Shown: piece after piece, positions 46,999-55,973 of the stretch
How the letters are laid out: every line of letters starts with the position of its first letter
Position numbering within the stretch: position 1 is the first letter of the stretch
Assembly (NCBI RefSeq): GCF_002305875.1
Contig: NZ_CP022098.1
Span: forward strand, 10,912,001-10,976,000
Reading direction: 5' to 3'
DNA length: 64,000 nt
DNA from: Cystobacter fuscus
GTDB taxonomy: Bacteria > Myxococcota > Myxococcia > Myxococcales > Myxococcaceae
Made by a program: the position numbers and the translations under genes
Notes under the pieces: model-generated
Told to the model about the DNA's origin: nothing
What the model saw: the letters and a program-made list of their open reading frames with translations, nothing else
Databases searched by the model: none

Positions 46999-47700
46999 AT
47001 GCTCCCCTTCCCTTCCTCCAACAAGGCCGCCCCGCTCCTCCGTGGACTGCTCCCGCTGCTGCTCCTGGGCCTTGCCCCGGGCAGCGCGTCGGCGCAGGAG
47101 GTGGAAGACGAGGAGCCACCACCGGAGACCGAGGTCACGCGGCCGGCGCCCACTCCCGTCAGTCCCGACACCGAGCCCGAGTGGAAGACGCGCTATGGGG
47201 CGAGGCTGCTGACGGGTGCTCCCGACGGCACGGGCGTCGCCCTGCTCATCCACCCGAGATCCTGGCTCCGGGTGCACGCGGGAGCGGCGAGGAACAGTCT
47301 GGGAACCGGCGTGCGCGCGGGGGTGGATCTGCTGCCCGTGCGACTGCTCGTCTCGCCCGTGCTGGGACTGGAGTATGGGCACACCTTCCGCGCGGACTAC
47401 GAGCGGCTGCTCACGCGGCTGCACGGCCAGCCCACCACCCCCGTCACGGGCATCCGCCAGGTGGATTACGACCAGGTGAACCTCAGCGTGGGCCTGGAGT
47501 TCTCGCCCTGGCGCCACGTGACCTTCTTCGGCGGCGCCGGCATCAGCTACTGGTTCCTCGGGGTGAGCGACGCGACGGCCTTCATCCGCGAGGCGGAGGC
47601 GAATGCAGGGGAGGAGGAGCCGCCGCTCACCGCCAACTCCCTGCTGCTCACCCTCTCCACGCCCGTGGTGAGGCTCGGCCTCATCGTCTACTTCAACTGA
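46999..47700 (+). CDS. Predicted outer-membrane beta-barrel protein
   Basis: The product is 233 aa. It has a signal peptide (LLPLLLLGLAPGSASA-QE, cleavage near residue 33) and an acidic Pro-rich linker. Amphipathic strands follow: TRYGARLLTG, GVALLIHPRSWLRVHAGA, YDQVNLSVGLEFSPWRHVTFFGGAG and a last strand VVRLGLIVYFN. No family name is certain. It is followed four bases later by the lipoprotein gene and likely pairs with it. Confidence 0.65.
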   Translation: MLPFPSSNKAAPLLRGLLPLLLLGLAPGSASAQEVEDEEPPPETEVTRPAPTPVSPDTEPEWKTRYGARLLTGAPDGTGVALLIHPRSWLRVHAGAARNSLGTGVRAGVDLLPVRLLVSPVLGLEYGHTFRADYERLLTRLHGQPTTPVTGIRQVDYDQVNLSVGLEFSPWRHVTFFGGAGISYWFLGVSDATAFIREAEANAGEEEPPLTANSLLLTLSTPVVRLGLIVYFN

Positions 47701-47704
47701 CGGA

Positions 47705-48280
47705 GTGTCCCGCGTGCCCGCCCTTGCCCGAGCCCTCCTGCTGACCACCCTCGCGCTGCTCGCTTCCGGCTGCCGGAAGATCGCCGACACCTTCTTCGTG
47801 GTGACGGCCGAGACGGATCAGATCTGCCAGAGCGAGTCCGGCGTGTCGTTCTCCGGTGCCGCTCCGGGCCAGGAGACGCTCGAGCGCACCCTGGAGGTTC
47901 CCCTGGGGCAGATCGGCCAGGATCTGCCCGAGGGACGGGTCGACACGGAACTCTCGTTGCAGCTGTTCACGCTCGAGGTCACGGACGGGGACGCGGACCT
48001 CAGCAAGCTCCAGACGGTGAAGGTCTCGCTGCGTCGGCAGGGCTCGACGGAGCTCATCCGGACGCTGCTGGAGTACAGCCAGCCCTCGCAGGCGTTCTCC
48101 CCGAATCTGCTCGCCCTGCGAGCAGTGGAGGCGACGAGCGTGCCGGATCTGGCACGGGACGAGCGGCTGGAGCTGGTGCTCGAGGCGCGCGGCACCCTGC
48201 CCGCCCAGGCGTGGACGGCGAACATCAAGGCATGCGTGGGGGTGCGCGCCGAGGTGCACGCCTTCAGGTTCATCTTCTGA
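47705..48280 (+). CDS. Hypothetical lipoprotein
   Basis: The product is 191 aa from a GTG. The lipobox LLASGC places the lipidated Cys near residue 23. The mature part has alternating beta-type strands (ERTLEVPLGQIGQDLPEG, LSLQLFTLEVTDGDADL, TVKVSLRRQG) and a Cys pair (QICQ, KACVG). No known family was recognised. It is presumably in the outer membrane or periplasm. It overlaps the convergent SMI1-like gene by 11 bp. Confidence 0.65.
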   Translation: MSRVPALARALLLTTLALLASGCRKIADTFFVVTAETDQICQSESGVSFSGAAPGQETLERTLEVPLGQIGQDLPEGRVDTELSLQLFTLEVTDGDADLSKLQTVKVSLRRQGSTELIRTLLEYSQPSQAFSPNLLALRAVEATSVPDLARDERLELVLEARGTLPAQAWTANIKACVGVRAEVHAFRFIF

Positions 48281-48929
48281 CGCCCGCGCCCAGCTGGAAC
48301 GCCACCCACTCGCGCGCCCGGGTATTGGCCTGGAACAGGTAGTCGAAGTGCCCGGCCTGGATGCGCCGCACCAGCACCTCGTCGCGGGCGATGATGTCGG
48401 CGGCGTCCCAGGGAAAGCTCCGGGGCGGAGGCAGATCCTCGCTGTCGGCCGTGGAGGAGGGAGCGACCTCCAGGTAGCGCGCGTAGGCGGCGAGGAACCG
48501 GTCCACGCTCGAGGCCACGGGGATGGCGTACAGCGACTCGTACACGTCGACCCACACCACCGGCTGGACCCCCTCGGCGTCCGCCCGCTCGGGCACCGTG
48601 GCGTAGCAGTAGGCCAGCCGGTCATCCTTGGCGAACACGAGCAGCTCGCCGAAGGGCGCTTTCCAGTCCCGGCGCCAGTGGGCATTCACCCGGTGCAGAT
48701 CCGGCCGCCGCTCGTGCCGGAGCGGGAAGAGGAACAGCTCGCCGTGGATCCACAGGTAGCCCGCGCGCGAGTGGACGGCCGCCAACTGGGGATCCATCGG
48801 CTGCCCGGCCACGGAGTCCTCCGTCCGGCGCTCCGGCTCCAGGGGCGGCTCCAGTTTCAAGGGGTGGGCCCGGATGAGACAGACCTCCAACAGGTGCTCG
48901 AAGCCGGGCAGCGAGATCTCGGATGACAT
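48270..48929 (-). CDS. SMI1/KNR4-like protein
   Basis: The product is 219 aa. The alternating pattern with GELLVFAKDDRLAYCYATVP, VQPVVWVDVYESLYAIPVASSVDRFLAAYARYLE resembles SMI1/KNR4 proteins, a family often acting as immunity factors to polymorphic toxins. No toxin gene lies beside it. It has no signal peptide. The assignment is tentative. Confidence 0.5.
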   Translation of the reverse strand: MSSEISLPGFEHLLEVCLIRAHPLKLEPPLEPERRTEDSVAGQPMDPQLAAVHSRAGYLWIHGELFLFPLRHERRPDLHRVNAHWRRDWKAPFGELLVFAKDDRLAYCYATVPERADAEGVQPVVWVDVYESLYAIPVASSVDRFLAAYARYLEVAPSSTADSEDLPPPRSFPWDAADIIARDEVLVRRIQAGHFDYLFQANTRAREWVAFQLGAGVRR

Positions 48930-49054
48930 GACGGAATTCTCCTCGGAAGGGTGTCCTCTGCGGTCACCTCACTGTAGATGACGGCGAAGGTCATGTCACG
49001 AACCGGGTCGAAGCCCCCCCGGATCGGCGTGGCTCGTGGTAGGCAGCCGGGGCC

Positions 49055-50125
49055 ATGGACTCCACGCGAACCGCTCCTCGAATCCTCGTCGTCGGCTGTG
49101 GTGGCATCGGCGGCGTCCTGCTGTCACGCCTGCTGGAGTCGGGCCGGAAGGTCTCCGCGGTGGCTCGCCGCGAGGAGATCGCCCAGGTGCTGCGCACGCG
49201 CGGCCCGGTGCTGCGTGACGCGAAGGGCGAGCGCACCGTACGGGGTGAGCTGGAGGTCTTCGTCGAGCCGCCCGCCGAAGGGGCCTACGACTTCCTCCTG
49301 CTGGCCACGCCGCCCACCGGAGTGGAGGAGGCGGCCCGGGACACGACGCACCTGCTCGCGCCCGGAGGCGCCATGGCCGTGCTCCCCAACGGGCTGTGCG
49401 AGGAGCGGGTGGCGGCCATCGTGGGCGAGGAGCGGGTCATCGGCACCATCGTCGCCTGGGGCGCCTCGTCACCGGCGACGGGCGTCTACGAGCAGACGGC
49501 CGTGGGCGGCATGGTGCTCGGCACGCTCCGGGGCGAGCCGGATGCGCGCCTGGAGCGCCTGGCCGAGGTGCTGCGCGCGGTGGGCCCCGTGGACTTCACC
49601 CCCAACCTGCGCGGCGCGCGCTGGAGCAAGCTGGGCATCAACTGCGCCATCTCCACCCTGGGCACCGTGGGGGGCAGCCGGTTGGGGCCGCTCCTGCGGC
49701 ACCGCTTCATCCGCGAGCTGGCGCTGGACATCTTCACCGAGGTGGTCCAGGTGGCGCGCGCCGAGGGCGTGAAGCTGGAGAAGGTGGCGTCCTCGCTGGG
49801 GCTGGACTGGCTCGCGCTGAGCGACGCCGAGCGGCACGCGTGGGGCTCGCCGTCGCTGGTGCTCAAGCACGCGGCCCTGCTCGCCGTGGGCCTGCGCTAC
49901 CGCCGGATGCGCTCGTCCATGCTGGCGGCGCTCGAGCGGGGGCGCGAGCCGCCCGTGGACTTCCTCAATGGCGAGGTGGTGCGGCACGCGCGCGCACACG
50001 GCCTCGCGGTGCCGGTGAACGAACAGTTGCAGGAGGCGGTGCACGCCATGGCCCGGCGGCAGCTCACGCCCGGCGTGGAGACACTGCGCCGCATCCACGA
50101 GCGGACACGTCCCAGGAGATCCTGA
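49055..50125 (+). CDS. Ketopantoate reductase-family (ApbA/PanE) protein
   Basis: The product is 356 aa. An N-terminal Rossmann motif VVGCGGIGGVLLSRLLESG binds NADPH. The C-terminal helical domain has the conserved Lys/Asn region RWSKLGINCAISTLGTVGG and a PVDFLNGEVVRHARAHG motif with PVNEQL, typical of PanE. It should reduce 2-ketopantoate to pantoate or a similar 2-keto acid. It stands alone 49 bp before the transglycosylase gene. Confidence 0.82.
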   Translation: MDSTRTAPRILVVGCGGIGGVLLSRLLESGRKVSAVARREEIAQVLRTRGPVLRDAKGERTVRGELEVFVEPPAEGAYDFLLLATPPTGVEEAARDTTHLLAPGGAMAVLPNGLCEERVAAIVGEERVIGTIVAWGASSPATGVYEQTAVGGMVLGTLRGEPDARLERLAEVLRAVGPVDFTPNLRGARWSKLGINCAISTLGTVGGSRLGPLLRHRFIRELALDIFTEVVQVARAEGVKLEKVASSLGLDWLALSDAERHAWGSPSLVLKHAALLAVGLRYRRMRSSMLAALERGREPPVDFLNGEVVRHARAHGLAVPVNEQLQEAVHAMARRQLTPGVETLRRIHERTRPRRS

Positions 50126-50173
50126 CGGGCCGGAAGTTGGACGGAACGCCGGGGCGCCCGTAGGAAGGAAGGC

Positions 50174-50848
50174 GTGCGGCGCAAACGGACCAACAGGGCC
50201 AACAGGTTTCCCTGGGTGAAGGTGGGGCTGTGCGCCCTGGTGCCGCTCGTGCTGCTCAACCTGGCGGTGGCCTTCTTCGGCGACACCCGCGTGTCTCCCC
50301 TCTCGGTGTCCTTCCTCGCGGAGAAGGCCCACGCCCTGGCCGCCTACGCGCGCCACCGGCCCCAGTGCCTGCTCGAGGGACACCCCGAGCTCGAGCCCCT
50401 CATCCGCGACAGCGAGCAGCGCCACCACCTGCCCCCCGGCCTGCTCGAGGCGGTGGTGGAGGTGGAGTCCAACACCCAGCCCCACCGCATCTCCCCCGCG
50501 GGCGCCATGGGCCCCGGCCAGCTCATGCCCTCCACCGCGAGCCTCATGCGCGTGGAGGACCCGTTCGATCCGGCGCGAGCCCTGGACGGCAGCGCGCGCT
50601 ACCTCGCCGAGCAGCTCGCGCGCTACCGGGGCAACGTGACGCTCGCGGTGGCCGCCTACAACGCGGGCCCCGGCAACGTGCGCGGCCGCGTGCCGCACAA
50701 CGGCGAGACGGAGTTCTACGTGGAGAAGGTGCTCGCCGCCTACGCGCGCCACCGACCTCCACCGCCTCCGGCCGGCGTGAAGCGACAGGCCCGCCCGGTG
50801 CGCTCCACCGCGCGCCATCCTCCGGGTGACCGACCCTCGGCCGGTTGA
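50174..50848 (+). CDS. Membrane-anchored lytic transglycosylase (SLT domain)
   Basis: The product is 224 aa from a GTG. A basic N-terminus and one hydrophobic helix (~15-37) act as signal anchor. The SLT domain has catalytic Glu in AVVEVESN, then PAGAMGPGQLMPSTA and AVAAYNAGPGNV. It cleaves peptidoglycan glycan strands in the periplasm. The C-terminal ~40 residues are a Pro/Arg-rich tail. Confidence 0.85.
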   Translation: MRRKRTNRANRFPWVKVGLCALVPLVLLNLAVAFFGDTRVSPLSVSFLAEKAHALAAYARHRPQCLLEGHPELEPLIRDSEQRHHLPPGLLEAVVEVESNTQPHRISPAGAMGPGQLMPSTASLMRVEDPFDPARALDGSARYLAEQLARYRGNVTLAVAAYNAGPGNVRGRVPHNGETEFYVEKVLAAYARHRPPPPPAGVKRQARPVRSTARHPPGDRPSAG

Positions 50849-50906
50849 CCGATCTCCGCCGGATGACCGACGCGCGTGGAGCGCGAGCCGTGAGATCTCC
50901 ACACGC

Positions 50907-52499
50907 ATGAACAAGCCCTCGAGCATCTCGAAGCGCGTCGTCGTCCTGTGCATGGGAACCCTGGCGGTGATGGGCGGAGGCGTCACCCTCTTCGGCAACA
51001 ACCTGCGCAAGCTCACCGGCGCGAGCGCGGAGGCACTCGCGGGCAGCGACGTGCAGTACGCCCCGCACCTGGCGAAGAAGTCCCTGCGGACCTTCGGCAG
51101 CAACGGGGAAGAAGCCGGCCCCAGCTCCCGGGGAAACACCTACTCCGCCGAGCGCCCCAACCCCTTCACCCGCGCGAGCGAGGATCGCCTCTCCACCTTC
51201 GCGGTGGACGTGGACACCGCCTCCTACACGCTCTTCCGCCGCTACGTCACCCAGGGCAGCCTGCCCCCGCCGGAGTCCATCCGCGTGGAGGAGTGGGTGA
51301 ACTACTTCCGCTACCGCTACCCCTCGCCCACGGACGGTGACTTCCGCGTGGACCTGGAGGGAGCCCCCTCGCCGTACACGCGCGGCCGACACCTGGTGAA
51401 GGTGGGGCTGCAGGGCCGCACCATCGCCAAGAGCCAGCGCAAGCCCACGCACCTGGTCTTCCTGGTGGACACCAGCGGCTCCATGAACGCCGCGGACAAG
51501 CTGCCGCTCGCGCAGAAGTCCATGAAGCTGATGGTGGATGGACTCAACGAGACGGACACCGTGGCGCTCGTCACCTACGCGAGCGGCGTGCGCGACGTGC
51601 TGCCCCCCACCCCGGCCTCCGCGCGCGACACGCTCTTCGCCGCCATCGACTCGCTCACCGCCGGGGGCGGCACCGCCATGGGCAACGGGCTGGAGCTCGC
51701 CTACCGGCACGCGGCGCGCAACGCCCACCCCCGGAACGTCTCGCGCGTCGTCGTCCTCACCGACGGCGACACCAACATCGGCCCCCGGAACCCGGACGAC
51801 CTGCTCGAGCGCATCCAGGGCTACGTGCAGGAGGGCGTCACGCTGTCCACCATCGGCCTGGGCATGGGCAACTACCGGGATGACCTGATGGAGCGCCTGG
51901 CCAACAAGGGCAACGGCAACAGCTTCTACATCGACAGCGAGCGCGAGGCGCGCCGCGTCTTCCAGGAGCGGCTGGCCGGCACGCTGGAGGTCATCGCCCA
52001 GGACGTGAAGGTGCAGGTGGAGTTCGACCCGGAGGCCGTGCGCGGCTACCGGCTGCTCGGCTACGAGAACCGCGCCATCGCCGACCGGGACTTCCGCGAC
52101 GACAAGGTGGATGCCGGGGAGATTGGCGCCGGCCACACCGTCACCGCCCTGTACGAGGTGGATCTCACGGGCGAGGGCTCGCGCGTGGCCACCGTGCACG
52201 TGCGCTCCAAGCGGCCCGGTGGCGTGGAGGCCGCCGAGCAGACCTTCCCCCTGGAGCGCGCGAGCCTGCACGCCCACCTGGACGAGGCCTCCTCCAACCT
52301 GCGCTTCGCCGCCGCCGTGGCGGGCACCGCGGACATCCTCCGGGGCGCTCCCGAGGCCCGGGAATGGAGCCTCGCCACCGCCGAGTCCCTCGCCGAGGAG
52401 TCCGTGGACGGCCAGCCGGACCGCTCCGAGTTCCTCGGCCTGCTGCGCCAGGTGCGCGAGTGGCGCACCGCGTCCGTCGCCGCGAGCTACCCGGACTGA
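50907..52499 (+). CDS. VWA domain protein, YfbK-like (DUF3520 C-terminus)
   Basis: The product is 530 aa from the ATG at 50907. It has an N-terminal signal or anchor segment (~10-30) and a von Willebrand domain with FAVDVDTASYTLFRRYV ahead of it. MIDAS residues are in FLVDTSGSMN, TAGGGTAMGNGL and LTDGDTNIG. The C-terminal region (ENRAIADRDFRDDKVDAGEIGAGHTVTALYE) matches DUF3520. Function unknown; it is probably periplasmic. Its stop is one base from the convergent nagB stop. Confidence 0.85.
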   Translation: MNKPSSISKRVVVLCMGTLAVMGGGVTLFGNNLRKLTGASAEALAGSDVQYAPHLAKKSLRTFGSNGEEAGPSSRGNTYSAERPNPFTRASEDRLSTFAVDVDTASYTLFRRYVTQGSLPPPESIRVEEWVNYFRYRYPSPTDGDFRVDLEGAPSPYTRGRHLVKVGLQGRTIAKSQRKPTHLVFLVDTSGSMNAADKLPLAQKSMKLMVDGLNETDTVALVTYASGVRDVLPPTPASARDTLFAAIDSLTAGGGTAMGNGLELAYRHAARNAHPRNVSRVVVLTDGDTNIGPRNPDDLLERIQGYVQEGVTLSTIGLGMGNYRDDLMERLANKGNGNSFYIDSEREARRVFQERLAGTLEVIAQDVKVQVEFDPEAVRGYRLLGYENRAIADRDFRDDKVDAGEIGAGHTVTALYEVDLTGEGSRVATVHVRSKRPGGVEAAEQTFPLERASLHAHLDEASSNLRFAAAVAGTADILRGAPEAREWSLATAESLAEESVDGQPDRSEFLGLLRQVREWRTASVAASYPD

Positions 52500-52500
52500 G

Positions 52501-53241
52501 TCAGCCCGAGCCCTCCAGGCCGTGCCCGGCGTCGGGATCCACCCACACCTCCACCTGCCCGTGCAGTTGGAGCAGGGAGGCCGGGCAGTGCGAGGTGATG
52601 GGGCCGCGCACCATGGCCGTCACCGCCGCCGCCTTGTTCACCCCGAAGGCCAGCAGGATGACGCGGCGCGCCTTGAAGAGGGCCCCCATGCCCAGCGTGA
52701 GCGCCGCCATGGGCACCCGGGAGATCTCATCCCCGAACATGGGCGTCATGGCCTGACGCGTCTCGCGCGACAGCCTCGCCCGATGGCTCGCCGCCTGGAG
52801 ACTGTCCCCCGGCTCGTTGAAGGCCACGTGCCCGTTGGAGCCGATGCCCAGCAGCAGCAGATCGATTCCCCCCGCCGCCTCCAGGGCGGCGTCGTAGCGG
52901 GCGCACTCCCACTGGGCCTTCTCCGCGCTGCCGTCCAGGAAGTGCACGCGCTCCGGGGCCAGGTTCACGTGCTGGAAGAGATGGCGGTCCATGTAGGCGC
53001 GCAGACTGCATGGATCGTCCGGAGGCAGGCCGAGGAACTCGTCCAGGTTGAAGGTCGTCACCCGGGAGAAGTCCAGCGCCCCGCGCTGATGGAGCGCCAC
53101 CATCTGCCGGTACACGTTGAGGGGGCTGCGTCCCGTGGGCAGACCGAGCACCAGGGAAGGCTGCTCACGGACGGCCGCCGCGACGTGGGCGGCACAGGCG
53201 GCGGCAGCTTCCACTTCCGAGGAGAAGACGCGGACGTTCAA
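52501..53241 (-). CDS. nagB: Glucosamine-6-phosphate deaminase
   Basis: The product is 246 aa from a TTG; no better start is seen. Signature residues are VLGLPTGRSPLNVY, catalytic Asp in TTFNLDEFLG, the active-site loop LLGIGSNGHVAFNEPG and the C-terminal ITSHCPASLLQLH. It converts glucosamine-6-phosphate to fructose-6-phosphate and ammonia. It is divergent from pfkA across 208 bp, and the two enzymes act in sequence on fructose-6-phosphate. Confidence 0.9.
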   Translation of the reverse strand: MNVRVFSSEVEAAAACAAHVAAAVREQPSLVLGLPTGRSPLNVYRQMVALHQRGALDFSRVTTFNLDEFLGLPPDDPCSLRAYMDRHLFQHVNLAPERVHFLDGSAEKAQWECARYDAALEAAGGIDLLLLGIGSNGHVAFNEPGDSLQAASHRARLSRETRQAMTPMFGDEISRVPMAALTLGMGALFKARRVILLAFGVNKAAAVTAMVRGPITSHCPASLLQLHGQVEVWVDPDAGHGLEGSG

Positions 53242-53449
53242 GGAGGAAGAACCGTGGCCTGGGGAAGGTCTCCAGCATAGCGCCCACCGAGGCCCCCGTC
53301 ACCCATCGCATCGGGCGGGGCGCCCTCGGCAAGGTGGGTAGGGTCGGCCCGGGGACCGCCCCCCGGGACCGGTGGCCCCCCCTCGAACGGGCGAATTCAC
53401 CTCAACTTCGAGGATGACTCGCGCGGGAGGTGAGCTAGAAGTCGCGTTC

Positions 53450-54487
53450 ATGAAAGTCGCCGTTCTCACGGGCGGGGGTGATTGCCCCGGCCTCAACGCG
53501 GTCATCCGCGCTGTCGTTCGCCGCGCGAGCGCCCATGGTTTCGAGATGATGGGCCTGCGCGATGGGTGGAAGGGTCTGCTCGACGACAACCACTTCCGGC
53601 TCACCCGGGAGACCACCTCCGGCATCCTCCACCGGGGTGGCACCATCCTGGGCACCTCCCGCGTCAACCCGTTCAAGGTCGAGAACGGGCTGGAGCGCGT
53701 CAAGCGCGCCATCGAGCGCAATGACATCCACGCCGTCATCGCCATTGGCGGTGAGGGGACGCTGTCGGCCGCCACGCGCATGTCCCAGGAGGGTGTGCGC
53801 ATCGTGGGCGTGCCCAAGACGATCGACAACGATCTGAACGGCACGGACTTCACCTTCGGCTTCGACACCGCGGTGGGCATCGCCACCGAGGCGATTGATC
53901 GGCTGCACTCCACCGCCGAGTCGCACAAGCGCGTCATCGTGTGCGAGGTGATGGGCCGGCACGTGGGGTGGATCGCCACGTACGCGGGCCTGGCCGGCGG
54001 CGCGGACGTGATCCTCGTGCCCGAGGTGCCCGCGGACCTGGAGCGCGTGGCCGAGCACATCAAGCACCGCCACGCCTCCGGGCGTACCTTCTCCATCGTC
54101 GTGGTGGCCGAGGGCACGCGCATCAAGCTGTCGCACGAGGGCCAGGAGCAGCTCATCACCTCGGGCGCGCTGGACGAGGCGGGTCGGCCCCGGCTGGGAG
54201 GCGTGGGCGCCCTGCTGGCCAATGAAATCGAGCGGCGCACGGGCTACGAGACGCGCGTGTCGGTGCTCGGCCACATCCAGCGCGGCGGCGCGCCCACGGC
54301 GCACGACCGGGTGCTCGCCACGCGCTACGGCGTGCACGCCTGCGACATGGTGGCCCAGGGCGAGTTCGGCAAGATGGCCGCCCTGCGGGGCAATGAGATC
54401 GTCAGCGTGGACCTGTCCGAGGCCACGCGCGAGCTCAAGAAGGTGCCGCAGGAGTTCTTCCAGGTCGCCCAGGTGTTCTTCGGCTAG
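53450..54487 (+). CDS. pfkA: 6-phosphofructokinase
   Basis: The product is 345 aa from the ATG at 53450, with GGGAGG upstream. It has the TGGGDCPGLNAVIR nucleotide loop, AIGGEGTLSAA, catalytic PKTIDNDLNGTD, VMGRHVGWIA and LGHIQRGGAPTAHDR. The GGEGT motif places it in the mixed ATP/PPi-type group rather than the E. coli GGDGS type. In Myxococcus the homologous enzyme is controlled by Ser/Thr kinase Pkn4. Its stop is two bases from the convergent DUF3396 stop. Confidence 0.92.
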   Translation: MKVAVLTGGGDCPGLNAVIRAVVRRASAHGFEMMGLRDGWKGLLDDNHFRLTRETTSGILHRGGTILGTSRVNPFKVENGLERVKRAIERNDIHAVIAIGGEGTLSAATRMSQEGVRIVGVPKTIDNDLNGTDFTFGFDTAVGIATEAIDRLHSTAESHKRVIVCEVMGRHVGWIATYAGLAGGADVILVPEVPADLERVAEHIKHRHASGRTFSIVVVAEGTRIKLSHEGQEQLITSGALDEAGRPRLGGVGALLANEIERRTGYETRVSVLGHIQRGGAPTAHDRVLATRYGVHACDMVAQGEFGKMAALRGNEIVSVDLSEATRELKKVPQEFFQVAQVFFG

Positions 54488-54488
54488 C

Positions 54489-55541
54489 TCAGTCGAGGAA
54501 ACGTCTCCACCAACGCCGCGCCTCGCCCTCGGTGAGCAGGAGCGAGGTGTACCGCGTCTCTCCGGCGATGTCCCCGGAGGGGCCGAGGAACAACGGCTCG
54601 AGCCAGGGCTCCAGCACCTGGGCGAGTTCACGATACGCGGGAAGGGTCTTCCCCGCGGACAGGTCTCCCACCTCGGGCCGCTCGCCCAGGGAGACCACGG
54701 CGCGCTCGTCGTCGAGCGGGACCACGGTCGTCCCGGCCGACCGCAATCGGGAGCGCAGGGCCTCCGCGCCGCCGAGCTGGGTGAGGACGGGGGAGCCGAG
54801 GAAGTTGAGCCAGTGGACACCGTCCACCTGAAAGCCCATTTGATTCTCGTGACGCCAGGCATCGCGGAGATCCAGACCCGGGTAGCGCAGGGGCCCGATG
54901 CGCAGGGCCTCGTCCGCCCGTGGAAGCCACCAATAGAGCCGTAAGGCCAGGCCCGCGTGCCCCGAGGCGAAACGGAGCTGGGAGGCCATGTCGAGCACCA
55001 ACCGACGCACGGGCCCCGGCCCATGCCGCTCGAGGAATTCGATGGGGAGCGTCGCCGTGAGCAGGCTCACGAAGGTCGTTTCGGGAGCGGGCCGCCACGG
55101 AATACGGGCCTTGTATTCGAACTCGTAGCCATTCCGGTTGCCAGAGCCCCCCGTGAAGAGAAGCCCCCGCTCGAAGCGTCGCTTCTCGATTTCCCTCTGC
55201 GCCCAGTCTTCATAATCATCCGGGAAGGACCAGCGCCTAGTGTTCTGGAGAAGAAGGCGCGCCCATCCCCATTGCTCCGCGGTCAAGGCGGAGCCCTCGT
55301 CATAGGACCGGCTCACGTAATTGATGGTCTTGGGCCCCTCCCCCACGGCTCGCATGTAACAATCGATGGCATGACTCACCCCATGCGCGATGTCAGGGTG
55401 ATCGTGAGGCATGTAGAAAACAATACGAAACACATCACGCGCGAGCAGTCGCCGCTCGGGGCGCTGAATCCCTCCAGGGCACATCAACACCCGGACCTCG
55501 GGAATGCCTCGGAGGCGGAATCGGGGGTAATCGGTCGCCAT
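54489..55541 (-). CDS. DUF3396 (type VI immunity-like) protein
   Basis: The product is 350 aa from the ATG at 55541. The family pattern is clear: LLARDVFRIVFYMPHDHPDIAHGVSHAIDCYMRAV, LPIEFLERHGPGPVRRLVLDMA, FASGHAGLALRLYWW, LRYPGLDLRDAW, VHWLNFLGSPVLTQLGG and SAGTTVVPLDDERAVVSLGE. Members in myxobacteria and elsewhere are predicted immunity proteins for type VI toxins. No toxin gene is nearby, so it looks orphaned. No ribosome site is evident. Confidence 0.82.
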   Translation of the reverse strand: MATDYPRFRLRGIPEVRVLMCPGGIQRPERRLLARDVFRIVFYMPHDHPDIAHGVSHAIDCYMRAVGEGPKTINYVSRSYDEGSALTAEQWGWARLLLQNTRRWSFPDDYEDWAQREIEKRRFERGLLFTGGSGNRNGYEFEYKARIPWRPAPETTFVSLLTATLPIEFLERHGPGPVRRLVLDMASQLRFASGHAGLALRLYWWLPRADEALRIGPLRYPGLDLRDAWRHENQMGFQVDGVHWLNFLGSPVLTQLGGAEALRSRLRSAGTTVVPLDDERAVVSLGERPEVGDLSAGKTLPAYRELAQVLEPWLEPLFLGPSGDIAGETRYTSLLLTEGEARRWWRRFLD

Positions 55542-55886
55542 CGGTTGAGAGTACCCACCGTTGAGTGACCCACTCCAGGACGACCAGGGTTGGATGCGAA
55601 AGGCCACCGCCTCCGTGCCGTCCGCTTCCACACCTTGGAACCACCCCGCGGGACAGGATGAGAGGAGCCCTTGTTTGACTTTCAGACCCGGACCTCGTCT
55701 CGAGGAGCCGTATTGGTTTCCAGGGCTTGTGACATAACGAAGACGTGCCAAATCATTGCCCACGCCCCCGGGAACGACCCAGCGATGGGGAACCACCTGA
55801 ACGCACCTCGCCTCGAAAGCGTGGCGCCCGTTCCGGTCAGGGAAGCTCACGGGCGGTCGTGCAGTGACCACAGGGGGAACAGGCAC
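55542..55886. other. 345-bp gap upstream of the mini-ORF/HD-like/YcaO set
   Basis: This gap lies between divergent genes. I see no gene in it. The stretch 55700-55760 is relatively AT-rich and could hold the promoters of both the DUF3396 gene and the plus-strand set. AGGGGGA near the 3' end (55872-55878) looks like the ribosome site of the following mini-ORF. Confidence 0.5.
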
Positions 55887-55970
55887 ATGTCTGGGATGGA
55901 GCGTCTGGGAGTCGCGTGGGTCGGTCTGGGTGGAGCCGTGGTGACGGCGGCCCTGGCGGGGATGGGCTAG
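55887..55970 (+). CDS. Mini-ORF, 27 aa hydrophobic Gly/Ala/Val peptide
   Basis: An ATG eight bases after AGGGGGA opens a 27-residue frame made mainly of Gly, Ala, Val and Leu (for example LGGAVVTAALAG) with no Cys. The stop is three bases before the HD-like start. It could be a small membrane peptide, a RiPP precursor for the downstream YcaO, or a translated leader. Confidence 0.35.
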   Translation: MSGMERLGVAWVGLGGAVVTAALAGMG

Positions 55971-55973
55971 GCC

